Source of the DNA: a virus
Direction: 5' to 3' (one strand)
Virus record (IMG/VR): IMGVR_UViG_3300030104_002097
Coordinates: 1-21,720 of that record
DNA: 21,720 nucleotides
Part shown: positions 10,401-17,416 of the stretch, one piece after another
Position numbering within the stretch: the stretch's first letter is position 1
Layout: each line of letters opens with the position of its first letter
The notes under the pieces: generated by a model
What the model was told of the DNA's origin: nothing
The model's database searches: none
The model's input: only the letters and a program-made list of their open reading frames with translations
Translations under genes and position numbers: made by a program

Positions 10401-10650
10401 TAAGAACAGCATCTTGATACTGTTGTCTGAATCCACTTTGAAGTTGAAAATTACTATCACGTATAGCTTGTTCATCACGAAGCTTTTGCCTCATGACTTC
10501 CATATAGCTACGTTGTTGTTGTTGTAGTTGGTCGAAATAACGATTTTCTCCTTGACGCTCCTCTTCTCTAGCTTGAAGAATCTTACGGGAGCGTCCTAAA
10601 TCAGGAGTAAATTTAAAGGAGCCGTAGCTCCCGAATGATTGATAAGACAT
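7453..10650 (-). CDS. Internal virion protein, gp15-like, with C-terminal glucosaminidase-like domain
   Basis: 1065 aa, longer than T7 gp15 (about 747). Residues 18-75 are charged and glutamine-rich (FDQLQQQQRSYMEVMRQKL), probably coiled coil, and most of the protein is helical and soluble-looking. Residues about 800-930 resemble the FlgJ/glucosaminidase family of peptidoglycan hydrolases: AAMWALETGRG with candidate catalytic Glu825, then SNALFNIKS, the strand-rich KWVKEDSVFENYDT, SAQALTEWV, and YATDPQYESKILTIL. That order (helix with Glu, N-L-F-x-I-K, F-x-x-Y, YATDPxYxxKI) is characteristic. About 130 further residues follow, ending in beta-like IIELPNGKRFSF. Inference: it opens the peptidoglycan during DNA ejection, a job done by gp16 in T7. 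The gap to the upstream gene is 21 bases with no clear ribosome site. Confidence 0.82.
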   Translation of the reverse strand: MSYQSFGSYGSFKFTPDLGRSRKILQAREEERQGENRYFDQLQQQQRSYMEVMRQKLRDEQAIRDSNFQLQSGFRQQYQDAVLRNDETNIANLETQRRQSAEFLKSLSDFSQTLGKKFIDEAKKDEEIKENNAHKAEVIRLNGMTPEQKRIEYGFMDVKEATLSASDASVNAIANTQAPYVGNNAVEPTRRTAFGSLAVGLQRVKLNHYAANIEDIAAVNKDFKYTLYDPVTNEPLKLTLDEAKRRGGEIAAQGYKALINETVEQLGLNKGKDGKPNGISAEFLVRNFYDVAESYTNRALATSEAALDEERGVMAEARQSRYMQQELYSAVTKPFDPRSRNTISTLTARWAAENPGKYSNEKGLPDYAFIRDSIVLPEFQSQIESGVFDKNLDAVAHFLNEQALVLNTSGKPVPLQSIKSSESLNILNKTIRERQRKFEAQREQEEMSAAKEDVNRLMAAALEDSRITPSETNQIKQAMLYAYKNKPTILKEVTDIVDNFGVDDSANLDKESAFLELQKAGINGDLKALTVQQNMNWLSKDQREELLGYVDNFNSSDPSKEGYNRKDVEKDGLSIILLKLDKQDIGSVVHPSVNWAKTEIGDYYVDRFDQLKTEKPHLDVQARHVEARKDTVDYVTYGINDPSNPFYVVPADEANGTQGYVKYFSSGNYSIAQATNTQQQIKDINQNPNLLSTNVYLSNRYLADIEGDIANGRMIEYTPWVNQIASMTNKLPYEVINQQLQAAKIDQKIEPGAFDKLVEVAEVSPKLKKLLAQPTAARINAAIIGTGNAVGTVRSGIDGEQDVMSLAQIAKFKAPPLAAAMWALETGRGATVHGSNALFNIKSRTGQGTFLKGADEFIDGKWVKEDSVFENYDTPLQSAQALTEWVNNAPGFAEAQTYRQAIKAIKGAGYATDPQYESKILTILEGMGYNPDDLIQEYTGPQSLNPNGMSSTVRTVASTLNQSTETTVNPSESIDKYVEIADPNAGMDRLGEITDKFYGKGKRSEELSFNAPRKYRTSQHLGWSHVTRNGQTLHLKNGARVIGGYPTEAGYKSIIELPNGKRFSF

Positions 10651-10671
10651 AAAATTTGTTTAATAAAACTA

Positions 10672-12867
10672 CTAGCTCCACTCAATAGCAGCTAAATCAC
10701 TAGCAAAGTTAGCAATAGCACCTGCATATTGAACTCCACCATGCTCACCTTTTATTGGTTCCGGTAGCTTTTGCGGTTTATGCTCGTCTGTAAGCTCAGG
10801 ATATAATGTTCTAGGATATGAAATAGGCTGTGGAGGATCAGGTGCTAGTACAGGTTCAGGCATTAAAGCCTTATCAGCTGTTACATCTGCTGAATATCTA
10901 TCAAGAGCTATTTGTCCTTCACTTGCAAGTTTAGCTTGTTGAGCAGATTGAAGTGATGCCTGATATTGATCTTCAATCATCTGATCTTGTTTACCAAGAC
11001 GAGCCCTTTCCCTTTCAACATCAGCTGCAGTATCATTATATTTACGCATTGCAGAGTCATGAACTTCTTGTGCAGCTTGATAAGCAACATTATAATTTTG
11101 TGTAGCAAAATCTTTCTGTTGATTAAGGGTTCCAGTTTCGCGGCTATAGGAATTCAATTGTTGCTGTAAATTTTCTGCCAATAAATTCTGTTCAGCAGAT
11201 AGTGAATTAAAAGCATTGGTAAATTTATCATTTACATAAACAGCTTGTTGGTAAGCCTGATCATTACGCAAGGCTCTACCTTCAGTCAAGTCACCAATGG
11301 CTTGAGTAGATGATTGCTTGGTTTGACCAATAGTTAGACCAGACATTTCAGCAGCCTGATCAATCTTTCTTTGTGTATTTGATTCTTCTTTAGCTAATGT
11401 GTCTTTAGCTTGTGCTTTTTCAGCAGTGAACATCTTTGTAAGCTGTTCTTTTTCAGCACCTGCCTGAGTAATTCTAAGATCCTTTGTTACTTCTGCTCTA
11501 CCAAGCAAAGCATTTTGCTCTAACTTTTTACGATTAGTAGTATCAGTTTGAAGACCAAAGCGTTTGTTTATATCAGCTGTTTTACGGGTAATATCTTTAA
11601 CTTTAGAATCAAAGTTTTCCTTGCCACGTAAAATAGCATCAGTAAGTTGTGCACTTTGCCTACCAGCAGCAGATAATACACTATTAATTGATCTAGCAGC
11701 ACTAGCTCCTTTACGTCCTTGAGCATTAATCTGCCCTGATTTCACAAGTTGATCAATACGATTAGCTTCTTGTTTAAAAGATTGAGCGGCACGGTTTTGT
11801 TCATATTGTAATCTTGTTTGTTCAAGTTCAAAGCCAAGATCATTGATGCCAGAATCACGACTTAAAAGATTATATCGTTGCTCATCAGTAAGCTGAGCAA
11901 TTTTTTGTTCAGTTTGTAGTTTAGTACCAGAAAATTCATCTTCAATCAAAGCTTTTCTTTGCTCAATAGATAAATTATCACCTTCATTTTTGATGCCAAG
12001 TCGTTCAATAAGTTGATTAGTAGCTAGGGTTTGATCACTTAAGTCACCCTCAAGACTACCAGTAGTTTGCTGCAACCTTAGATTTTCAAGTGCAACCTGT
12101 TGGTTAGTTTGTAACTGATTGCGGTAGATAGCATTATCAGTATTTAAGTCATCTGTTGCTTTACCTTGATCCAACAGCATCAACTGTTCATCACGACCAG
12201 TTCTTGATGCATTAACACGCTCTTGTATCTGAGCATTCTGCAGATCAGCAATAGTCTGAGCTTCACCAGCCTGCTCTCTGATCATCTCCAGACCATAATT
12301 AGCCTTGTCATAGGATTGATCCCTTACACGGAGGGCTTCGGTCTCTGCTAATGTCTCTTGCATCAATGCATCATCAATAGCAGTTTGGCTTTGGTCCAAC
12401 CTAGTCACCAATGAATTATATTGACCTAGTTGATTTAACAGTTGTTCCTGATTTTGAAAACCAAGAGCAGTTTGTTGGTCATTATATTTCTGCTGAGTTT
12501 GAGCTAAAGCTAGTGCTTCAAGATCTGCATTGATACTTTTTTGTGTTAGGTTATCTTCAGCAGAAAGTCTATAAGCTTCCTTTTTAGCTTCAAAATCAGC
12601 AGTATTTTGTGCTACTTGAAAATTATAATTGTTTAAATCGTTTGTTTCTCTGAATTGAAGTTCATTCTCATTGTTTGCCTTAGCAAGTGCAATAGTAGCG
12701 ACTTGCTGGTTAAATGCACTTTCACGTTCAGTATTCTGAAACTCTGTATTCATTAAAGCACTTTTATGCTGAGCCTCAATAATTTTGTCTGCATTATCAG
12801 CGTCTGAAGCTCCTTGAAATAAATTTAGTCCGAGGCCAATGCCTGCTAAAATAACTCCTGGATCCAT
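10672..12867 (-). CDS. Internal virion protein, gp14 position, long coiled coil
   Basis: 731 aa in the T7 gene 14 position, but nearly four times the size of T7 gp14 (196 aa). Residues 4-20 (GVILAGIGLGLNLFQGAS) form a glycine-spaced hydrophobic helix able to enter a membrane. Residues about 25-650 are almost continuous Gln/Ala/Leu/Glu-rich helix with coiled-coil character and no recognised enzyme motif. Residues about 668-710 are proline-rich (PEPVLAPDPPQPISYPRTLYPEL), followed by a short tail. Known in T7: gp14 is ejected and forms the outer-membrane part of the channel. The N-terminal helix fits that, but assignment rests mainly on position. The start has a good site, AGAGG, about 8 bases before the ATG, inside the end of tail tube B; the intergenic gap is 3 bases. 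Confidence 0.72.
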   Translation of the reverse strand: MDPGVILAGIGLGLNLFQGASDADNADKIIEAQHKSALMNTEFQNTERESAFNQQVATIALAKANNENELQFRETNDLNNYNFQVAQNTADFEAKKEAYRLSAEDNLTQKSINADLEALALAQTQQKYNDQQTALGFQNQEQLLNQLGQYNSLVTRLDQSQTAIDDALMQETLAETEALRVRDQSYDKANYGLEMIREQAGEAQTIADLQNAQIQERVNASRTGRDEQLMLLDQGKATDDLNTDNAIYRNQLQTNQQVALENLRLQQTTGSLEGDLSDQTLATNQLIERLGIKNEGDNLSIEQRKALIEDEFSGTKLQTEQKIAQLTDEQRYNLLSRDSGINDLGFELEQTRLQYEQNRAAQSFKQEANRIDQLVKSGQINAQGRKGASAARSINSVLSAAGRQSAQLTDAILRGKENFDSKVKDITRKTADINKRFGLQTDTTNRKKLEQNALLGRAEVTKDLRITQAGAEKEQLTKMFTAEKAQAKDTLAKEESNTQRKIDQAAEMSGLTIGQTKQSSTQAIGDLTEGRALRNDQAYQQAVYVNDKFTNAFNSLSAEQNLLAENLQQQLNSYSRETGTLNQQKDFATQNYNVAYQAAQEVHDSAMRKYNDTAADVERERARLGKQDQMIEDQYQASLQSAQQAKLASEGQIALDRYSADVTADKALMPEPVLAPDPPQPISYPRTLYPELTDEHKPQKLPEPIKGEHGGVQYAGAIANFASDLAAIEWS

Positions 12868-12870
12868 AAG

Positions 12871-15060
12871 TCATCCTCTTTGATAAAATCTAGGTGCATA
12901 TTGTCCTTCCCATGACATTTTATTTAAAGAAGCAGGGAAGGGTGAATTACTAAAGATTCTAAATCTAAAGAATTCATTTCTTCTGTAAATAGGTACTGTA
13001 AATAGCACTTTCTGAAAGATAGGTAAGTCATCAGTAATGTAAGACTCAGAGTAAGTAACAGAGTTTACATCAGTATAATTAAAAGTATTGTCTATATCAG
13101 TAATCCGAAAGTCTACTGAACCAGAATCCTGGAAAGAAAATTTGTATCTTGATACGATTAAGGATGCAGTGTAATCAGAGCCAGCTGAGGCTCTCATATA
13201 AGTAGTAGGTAAATCATAGATCATTTCATATCTATAACCTAAAATAAAATTAGCCTGATCAGCTGTCCGATCACCAGGTGTTGTAAATGTACCGTTTGAC
13301 TGAACAGTAAGCGAAAACAACATACCTCTACTATCTGAACTGGAAGTACCAGAAATTGAACTTAGTACTATAATAGGTTCGTACTCAGTGCTATCAATAA
13401 CTGGATAGGTAGAAGAAGGTGTAATAGTAGTGATGTCAGTTGTTGCGTCATAAGCAACTGAGGTTATATCTTTCGTCCATATATCTAAATAAGGACCAAT
13501 GCCAGTGAACGTAGCATTAGTTGTATCTTTATTTAAAAGAAGATCAGCATCTGCCGACTCGTTTAAAGGAGCACTTGTTACTACAAGCTTATTATCTGTT
13601 GATAAGACCGTAAAAATATTATCAGCATTAAATACACAACTGATGACATTACCTGGCAGCTTCCATTTAAACCATGCATTCATAAGTCTTTGCTGTCCTT
13701 CAACATGAGTTTTAAAGAACCACATGTATTCTTGGTTACTATCAGAAAGAACTATAAATTTGTTCTGTGGATTAGCGTATAAGTTATTAACAGTAGATGG
13801 TACATATTCAGGAGCTAATCTACTAGCTTCAGTAACCATAGGATCATTCTCCATACCTCTGGTGATCATCATCAAGGTACGAGTGAAATTGGCTGATTTA
13901 TTTATGTAGTAAAACTCTTCTCCACATTCAACTGGTGGAATTATAGGATCTAGTTCGTAGTTGCTAATTGATTTAATAATCGCAGTCTGTGGTGTTACGA
14001 CGCCTTGATCTGCAAACAGCATGAACTGTTCATTATTACTAAACAGAACTAACCCCTGAGCGGCTGGAAGGACGCTTGTAAGCAGGATGGACCGAACACT
14101 AACAGCGTTCAAATCAACAGGGTCAGAGGCGATTAGAACCTGTGCAGACTTCGCATAGAAGTTAACGGCTTGATTACCTGCATTGATATAGTCAGGTCTA
14201 AGAGATGCTGAAAGAATTACATTGGCATTAGATAGAAAACCAATCCTATTGAAATATGAGAAACAATCTTGAATAGTTTGGTTGACAAAGCTAGGATGTG
14301 GATTAGTTTCATTATCACCTACTTCTCTGTCAACATAATTAGCTTCTTCAAAAGTAAATTCAGTAGCCGAAATTTTACGAAGTACGTGAGGAGCAGTCCA
14401 GTTATTAAACCCATCAGTAATGCCAGGTTTGGCTACTTCTGTCCAGGCATCATTGATATACTGAACGTAGTAATCATCCTTATCAGTATCTTTAGAGTTG
14501 ACAATCTGGTAAACAGTAGTGGTAGGAATAGATGTAGTTGGTAGATCTGCATAAGTAGATACACGTACTACAGTTGCAGCAGGAGTAGTTGTCGAACTTT
14601 CGGTTACAACTTTAGATCTGTTGAGAATAATATTAGATTTTTCTACTGTCAATACCTTATAATTATCTCTATTTGAACCGCTTAGATATGTATTACCAGC
14701 AGATCCATCACTATGTGCAGGGAAGTTAACTGTGCATGCAGTGCCATTAAAATCCCAGATCTTTATATCACCATAAGCAGTGATAGTATTAGAACTATCT
14801 ACAGTAGCCGGTATGATTACACCAAAATATGGCTCTTCATCTTGTCTAATAATTGAAAACCAAAAACCATTTCCACCTTCCGCAGCTGTAATACCAGGTA
14901 GAGTAAATAGATATTTGGTTCCAACTCGTTTCTGTAGACCGAAGGTTATATCCGGTACACCATTCTGAATCTCATTCAAAAACCCTGGAGCCATTTCGAC
15001 TTCAGATTGTTGAGAGACACCTTGGATAAATGTTGGAATAGTTTGTGTTACTGCTGCCAT
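12871..15060 (-). CDS. Tail tubular protein B (gp12-like, nozzle)
   Basis: 729 aa versus about 794 for T7 gp12. It begins MAAVTQTIPTFIQGVSQQ, the typical opening of T7-family tail tube B proteins (IPNLIQGVSQQ-like), followed by LNEIQNGVPDITFGLQKRVGTKYL, another family hallmark. The remainder is beta-rich with many Thr/Ser/Asn/Tyr residues and ends in GQYAPRFYQRG. Known role: six copies form the tail nozzle through which DNA leaves and to which the fibres attach. Its ATG shares one base with the stop of tail tube A (TAATG), so the two are probably translationally coupled and made in matched amounts. Confidence 0.93.
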   Translation of the reverse strand: MAAVTQTIPTFIQGVSQQSEVEMAPGFLNEIQNGVPDITFGLQKRVGTKYLFTLPGITAAEGGNGFWFSIIRQDEEPYFGVIIPATVDSSNTITAYGDIKIWDFNGTACTVNFPAHSDGSAGNTYLSGSNRDNYKVLTVEKSNIILNRSKVVTESSTTTPAATVVRVSTYADLPTTSIPTTTVYQIVNSKDTDKDDYYVQYINDAWTEVAKPGITDGFNNWTAPHVLRKISATEFTFEEANYVDREVGDNETNPHPSFVNQTIQDCFSYFNRIGFLSNANVILSASLRPDYINAGNQAVNFYAKSAQVLIASDPVDLNAVSVRSILLTSVLPAAQGLVLFSNNEQFMLFADQGVVTPQTAIIKSISNYELDPIIPPVECGEEFYYINKSANFTRTLMMITRGMENDPMVTEASRLAPEYVPSTVNNLYANPQNKFIVLSDSNQEYMWFFKTHVEGQQRLMNAWFKWKLPGNVISCVFNADNIFTVLSTDNKLVVTSAPLNESADADLLLNKDTTNATFTGIGPYLDIWTKDITSVAYDATTDITTITPSSTYPVIDSTEYEPIIVLSSISGTSSSDSRGMLFSLTVQSNGTFTTPGDRTADQANFILGYRYEMIYDLPTTYMRASAGSDYTASLIVSRYKFSFQDSGSVDFRITDIDNTFNYTDVNSVTYSESYITDDLPIFQKVLFTVPIYRRNEFFRFRIFSNSPFPASLNKMSWEGQYAPRFYQRG

Positions 15061-15704
15061 TATCTTGCAAGTGCTTGGTAAGGTTCATAGCTTTGATACC
15101 AATTACCTTCATCGTTATAGCCATGATAATAACGACGAATTTGTTGTGTTTCATATTCAAGAGCATAGGCTTTAACCTGTGCTTCTTGTTGTTGCAACAT
15201 AGATACTTGTACTTGATCACCAGTAGTACGCTGAGCAAACATTGTTGATGCTCTAGCAATAATATATGATTGAACAGTAACTGGAATGTTTACATAGTCA
15301 TGGAACCAAACGATGTCACAACAAGGTTTGTCAGTCCAAATAAATGTATGACTAATAATGTCATATAGTTTTCTGACAACAGAACCTGTTGGGGAGACAG
15401 AATCTCTTGATCGAAGTACTGCTCTCTTATTAGCGTTTTCTGCTTTATCAGGAGAAAGCATACATTGAAGCATTCCTTCAGGTACATCAACAGTACCGTC
15501 AGAATTTAATGCCATAGAGTAATGATATTCTTTATTGAAAGTCCATCCTTCAGCCTGCACATCCCTAGACACCTGCATAAGGGTGTCATAAGCAATTGCA
15601 ACGTCCGGGTTGGATTGTTCAAGGGTTGTGACAGGAGCTTGTCCAATACTTTGGAGCATCTGGTTGACAGCATTAAGCTCACTTTTAGATTTAGATAGAG
15701 TCAT
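15060..15704 (-). CDS. Tail tubular protein A (gp11-like, adaptor)
   Basis: 214 aa, close to T7 gp11 (196 aa), directly upstream of tail tube B. The helical N-terminus (SELNAVNQMLQSIGQAPVTTL) is characteristic of the family: an Asn-x-x-L-x-x-I-G-x-x-P-V helix-turn. It continues with the expected EGWTFNKEY segment (W-x-F-N) and a C-terminal helix rich in Gln/Glu/Tyr. Known role: twelve copies form the adaptor ring between portal and nozzle. It is the first gene after the terminator at 15730-15754. Its ATG is preceded by a small hairpin (15706-15720) rather than a clear ribosome binding site. Confidence 0.92.
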   Translation of the reverse strand: MTLSKSKSELNAVNQMLQSIGQAPVTTLEQSNPDVAIAYDTLMQVSRDVQAEGWTFNKEYHYSMALNSDGTVDVPEGMLQCMLSPDKAENANKRAVLRSRDSVSPTGSVVRKLYDIISHTFIWTDKPCCDIVWFHDYVNIPVTVQSYIIARASTMFAQRTTGDQVQVSMLQQQEAQVKAYALEYETQQIRRYYHGYNDEGNWYQSYEPYQALAR

Positions 15705-15705
15705 A

Positions 15706-15720
15706 TGAGATTAGTTCTCA
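15706..15720 (-). promoter_or_regulatory. Small hairpin just upstream of the tail tube A start
   Basis: On the minus strand TGAGA-ACTAA-TCTCA forms a 5-bp perfect stem with a 5-base loop that ends one base before the ATG of tail tube A. It could hide or tune the start, or mark a processing site. It is short, so chance is possible. Confidence 0.3.
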
Positions 15721-15729
15721 ATAAGGAAT

Positions 15730-15754
15730 AAAAAAAAAGGCTCCCGAAGGAGCC
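15730..15754 (-). terminator. Strong rho-independent terminator between capsid and tail genes
   Basis: Reading the minus strand, GGCTCC-TTCG-GGAGCC gives a perfect 6-bp, GC-rich stem with the very stable UUCG tetraloop, followed directly by nine T (15738 to 15730). No T run follows on the plus strand, so it acts on minus-strand transcription only. It sits after the capsid group and before tail tube A, the same relative place as T-phi in T7, where partial read-through makes capsid mRNA more abundant than tail mRNA. Confidence 0.93.
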
Positions 15755-15765
15755 CGTTATTATTA

Positions 15766-15984
15766 TCAGGAACGATCCACAGCGGGAGCGTCAGCCTCCT
15801 GACCATTGCCATAGGCAAAGCGGAGACTTCTGGTGAAGCTGGATACAGAAGATGCAGCTACAGCAGATCCATAGCCACGCTGTGAGCGTGCTACAGAAGC
15901 CCGAATGGCAGCATCGCCACCACTCACGGCATAGTTATCGCCAGCGACTCCATTGTCGCCGGCAGAAGATACAGGGTTTGCCAT
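15766..15984 (-). CDS. Small Ala/Ser/Gly-rich protein downstream of capsid
   Basis: 72 aa, beginning MANPVSSAGDNGVAGDNYAVSGGDAAIRASVARSQ. It is rich in Ala, Ser and Gly, with a basic stretch (ARSQRGYGS, TRSLRF) and no membrane segment. I do not recognise the family. It is the last gene before the terminator at 15730-15754, so it is co-transcribed with the capsid gene and probably made in quantity. A minor head protein or head decoration protein is possible from position alone. The gap to the ORF upstream is 13 bases and there is no clear ribosome binding site. Confidence 0.72.
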   Translation of the reverse strand: MANPVSSAGDNGVAGDNYAVSGGDAAIRASVARSQRGYGSAVAASSVSSFTRSLRFAYGNGQEADAPAVDRS

Positions 15985-15997
15985 AATAAATTTCTAA

Positions 15998-16147
15998 TTA
16001 AGCAGTACGTCCAGCTTCAATACCAAAGAAAGGATCTTGAGTAGATGAAGCAACGGGATTTGTAGGTTTTACATTGCGGTCCTTATCTTGGCAAGCAACA
16101 GAAGGATCGATAACCTTACGTGCTGATGTTCCAGGTGTAGCAGGCAT
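15998..16147 (-). CDS. Small ORF directly after the capsid gene (49 aa)
   Basis: A 49-aa frame starting MPATPGTSARKVIDPSVA and ending DPFFGIEAGRTA. It starts 8 bases after the capsid stop. A good ribosome binding site, GAGGT with 5-base spacing, lies across the capsid stop codon (AGC TGA GGT ATAAC ATG), which supports real translation. It is polar and probably flexible with no domain I recognise. It shares the capsid transcript and lies upstream of the terminator, so a head-related accessory role is possible. Confidence 0.7.
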   Translation of the reverse strand: MPATPGTSARKVIDPSVACQDKDRNVKPTNPVASSTQDPFFGIEAGRTA

Positions 16148-16155
16148 GTTATACC

Positions 16156-17244
16156 TCAGCTATAAGAAACAGAATCAGCAGCCCACAGCTCAATAGCAGC
16201 GGCGGGGTTCAGTGTTCCAGCACCCATGGCAAGACGACCAACAACGATGTCACCTTGATACATGGTGCGAACATCAGATCCAGTGGTCTGGACTTGAGGT
16301 CCGATGGCTTCCACAACAGCAGCAGCATCCTTCTGATAAATCAGACCAGCGTGCTTACTGAAGTCACCACCATAGAAGTTGTTCTCACCAGCAACAGCAG
16401 AAACGTTGCCACCACTCAGCATGAAGGGCAGGTTGTTAGAACGCTTGATAGAGATACCAGCGATTTCATACAGACCTTCACCACTGTTCAGGTTGCCCTG
16501 AGTGTTGCCATAGTCACGATTCAAGATATTGGTATCAACTTGAGATACGAGTGCATAGTACTGACGTGGTGACAGTACAGCGAAACGACCTTCGCGGGGT
16601 ACATTCTTTTCATCAAGGATTGAAGCAGCTTCATAGAAGCCGTCAACCAGTGCTTGAGCATTGAACTCTTTGTTAGCACCAAGAGCGATGGTAGAACCAC
16701 CAGGCTCAGGACCAGGTGCAGCAGTCACAGGGTGTGCTTCGCGTGCTGCCAGAGCGACAGTACGGAAGATCTTCTTGTCATAAGCTTCAGCCAGAGCATA
16801 TCCAATCTTCTTGGAGATCTCAGAACGAAGGGAATAATGAGCAAGAGTTTCATCCAGGTCATAAACGAAAGCTGAGGAAATCAGCAGGTCATCCATGACG
16901 ATGGTCTTCTCTGCCACCGGGGGATCACCACTACCTAGGATTGGAGTTCCAGGTGTGTGGTATTCCGCCTGCATGCGACCAGTGAAGATGAACTGCATAG
17001 ACTTACCGTTACGGAGCTGACGGTTCTGGACCGTGCCCTTAGCGATACATGCAGATTCATAAGCCTTGAACATCTCACCACTAAACAGTTTGAGGTACAA
17101 GGCATACTTTCCAGTATCTACACCCGGCTGATAACCAGGAGTCGTTGCGTTTGAAGCTGTGGAAAGTGCAAGTTGTGGGCTAGAGTTAATCGAACCCAAC
17201 GGAGTTGAAGTACTATTTGGAGGAGTACCAGCAGTAGCAGTCAT
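16156..17244 (-). CDS. Major capsid protein (gp10-like)
   Basis: 362 aa, near T7 gp10A (345 aa), with the T7-family capsid pattern. A flexible Thr/Ser/Pro-rich N-arm (residues 1-40) is followed by ALYLKLFSGEMFKAYESACIAKGTV, SMQFIFTGRMQAEYHTPG, the E-loop-like IVMDDLLISSAFVYDLDE, YALAEAYDKKIFRTVALAAREAH, GRFAVLSPRQYYALV, and a C-terminal domain containing VGRLAMGAGTLNPAAAIELW. It forms the icosahedral shell together with the scaffold. The ATG is preceded by six A and has no visible Shine-Dalgarno sequence, which is odd for a very highly expressed gene. The 172-base leader in front of it is rich in palindromes. No frameshift extension of the gp10B type is evident. Confidence 0.93.
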   Translation of the reverse strand: MTATAGTPPNSTSTPLGSINSSPQLALSTASNATTPGYQPGVDTGKYALYLKLFSGEMFKAYESACIAKGTVQNRQLRNGKSMQFIFTGRMQAEYHTPGTPILGSGDPPVAEKTIVMDDLLISSAFVYDLDETLAHYSLRSEISKKIGYALAEAYDKKIFRTVALAAREAHPVTAAPGPEPGGSTIALGANKEFNAQALVDGFYEAASILDEKNVPREGRFAVLSPRQYYALVSQVDTNILNRDYGNTQGNLNSGEGLYEIAGISIKRSNNLPFMLSGGNVSAVAGENNFYGGDFSKHAGLIYQKDAAAVVEAIGPQVQTTGSDVRTMYQGDIVVGRLAMGAGTLNPAAAIELWAADSVSYS

Positions 17245-17416
17245 TTTTTTAAAGAGGTATAATTTGCAAGGATCCTCTATCGCGATAGAAGTTATTCAGT
17301 TGTAATATTGTTTTCGGTTATCACCCACCGAACCGGTTCGGCAATAGACGTATCCTCGGAAGGGATCTAAAGCCAAAGATTGACGGGAGGACTTGCACCT
17401 CCCTGTGAGCTTTTAC
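17245..17416 (-). promoter_or_regulatory. Palindrome-rich noncoding leader of the capsid gene
   Basis: The longest gap between genes in the window holds a series of inverted repeats: TGAG/CTCA (17406-17419, touching the upstream stop), GGGAGG-7 nt-CCTCCC (17385-17403), the perfect 14-mer CCGAACCGGTTCGG (17328-17341), the perfect 14-mer TCTATCGCGATAGA (17276-17289) and AGGATCCT (17269-17276). None is followed by a T run, so these are not terminators. In T7 the capsid gene has its strongest late promoter and an RNase III-processed leader here. By analogy this region likely holds a phage promoter and/or processing site. I could not identify a promoter consensus. Confidence 0.5.

Noticed and set aside
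15002-15259. 85-codon minus-strand frame over the tail tube A/B junction and a matching plus-strand frame
   Set aside because: Both are low-complexity shadows of two well-supported tail genes.
17385-17403. Terminator at the GGGAGG/CCTCCC hairpin
   Set aside because: The stem is good but no T run follows on either strand.
17245-17416. Specific phage RNA polymerase promoter
   Set aside because: A promoter is likely here by analogy with T7, but I found no repeated consensus in other gaps and no match to the Syn5-type promoter I remember, so no site is claimed.
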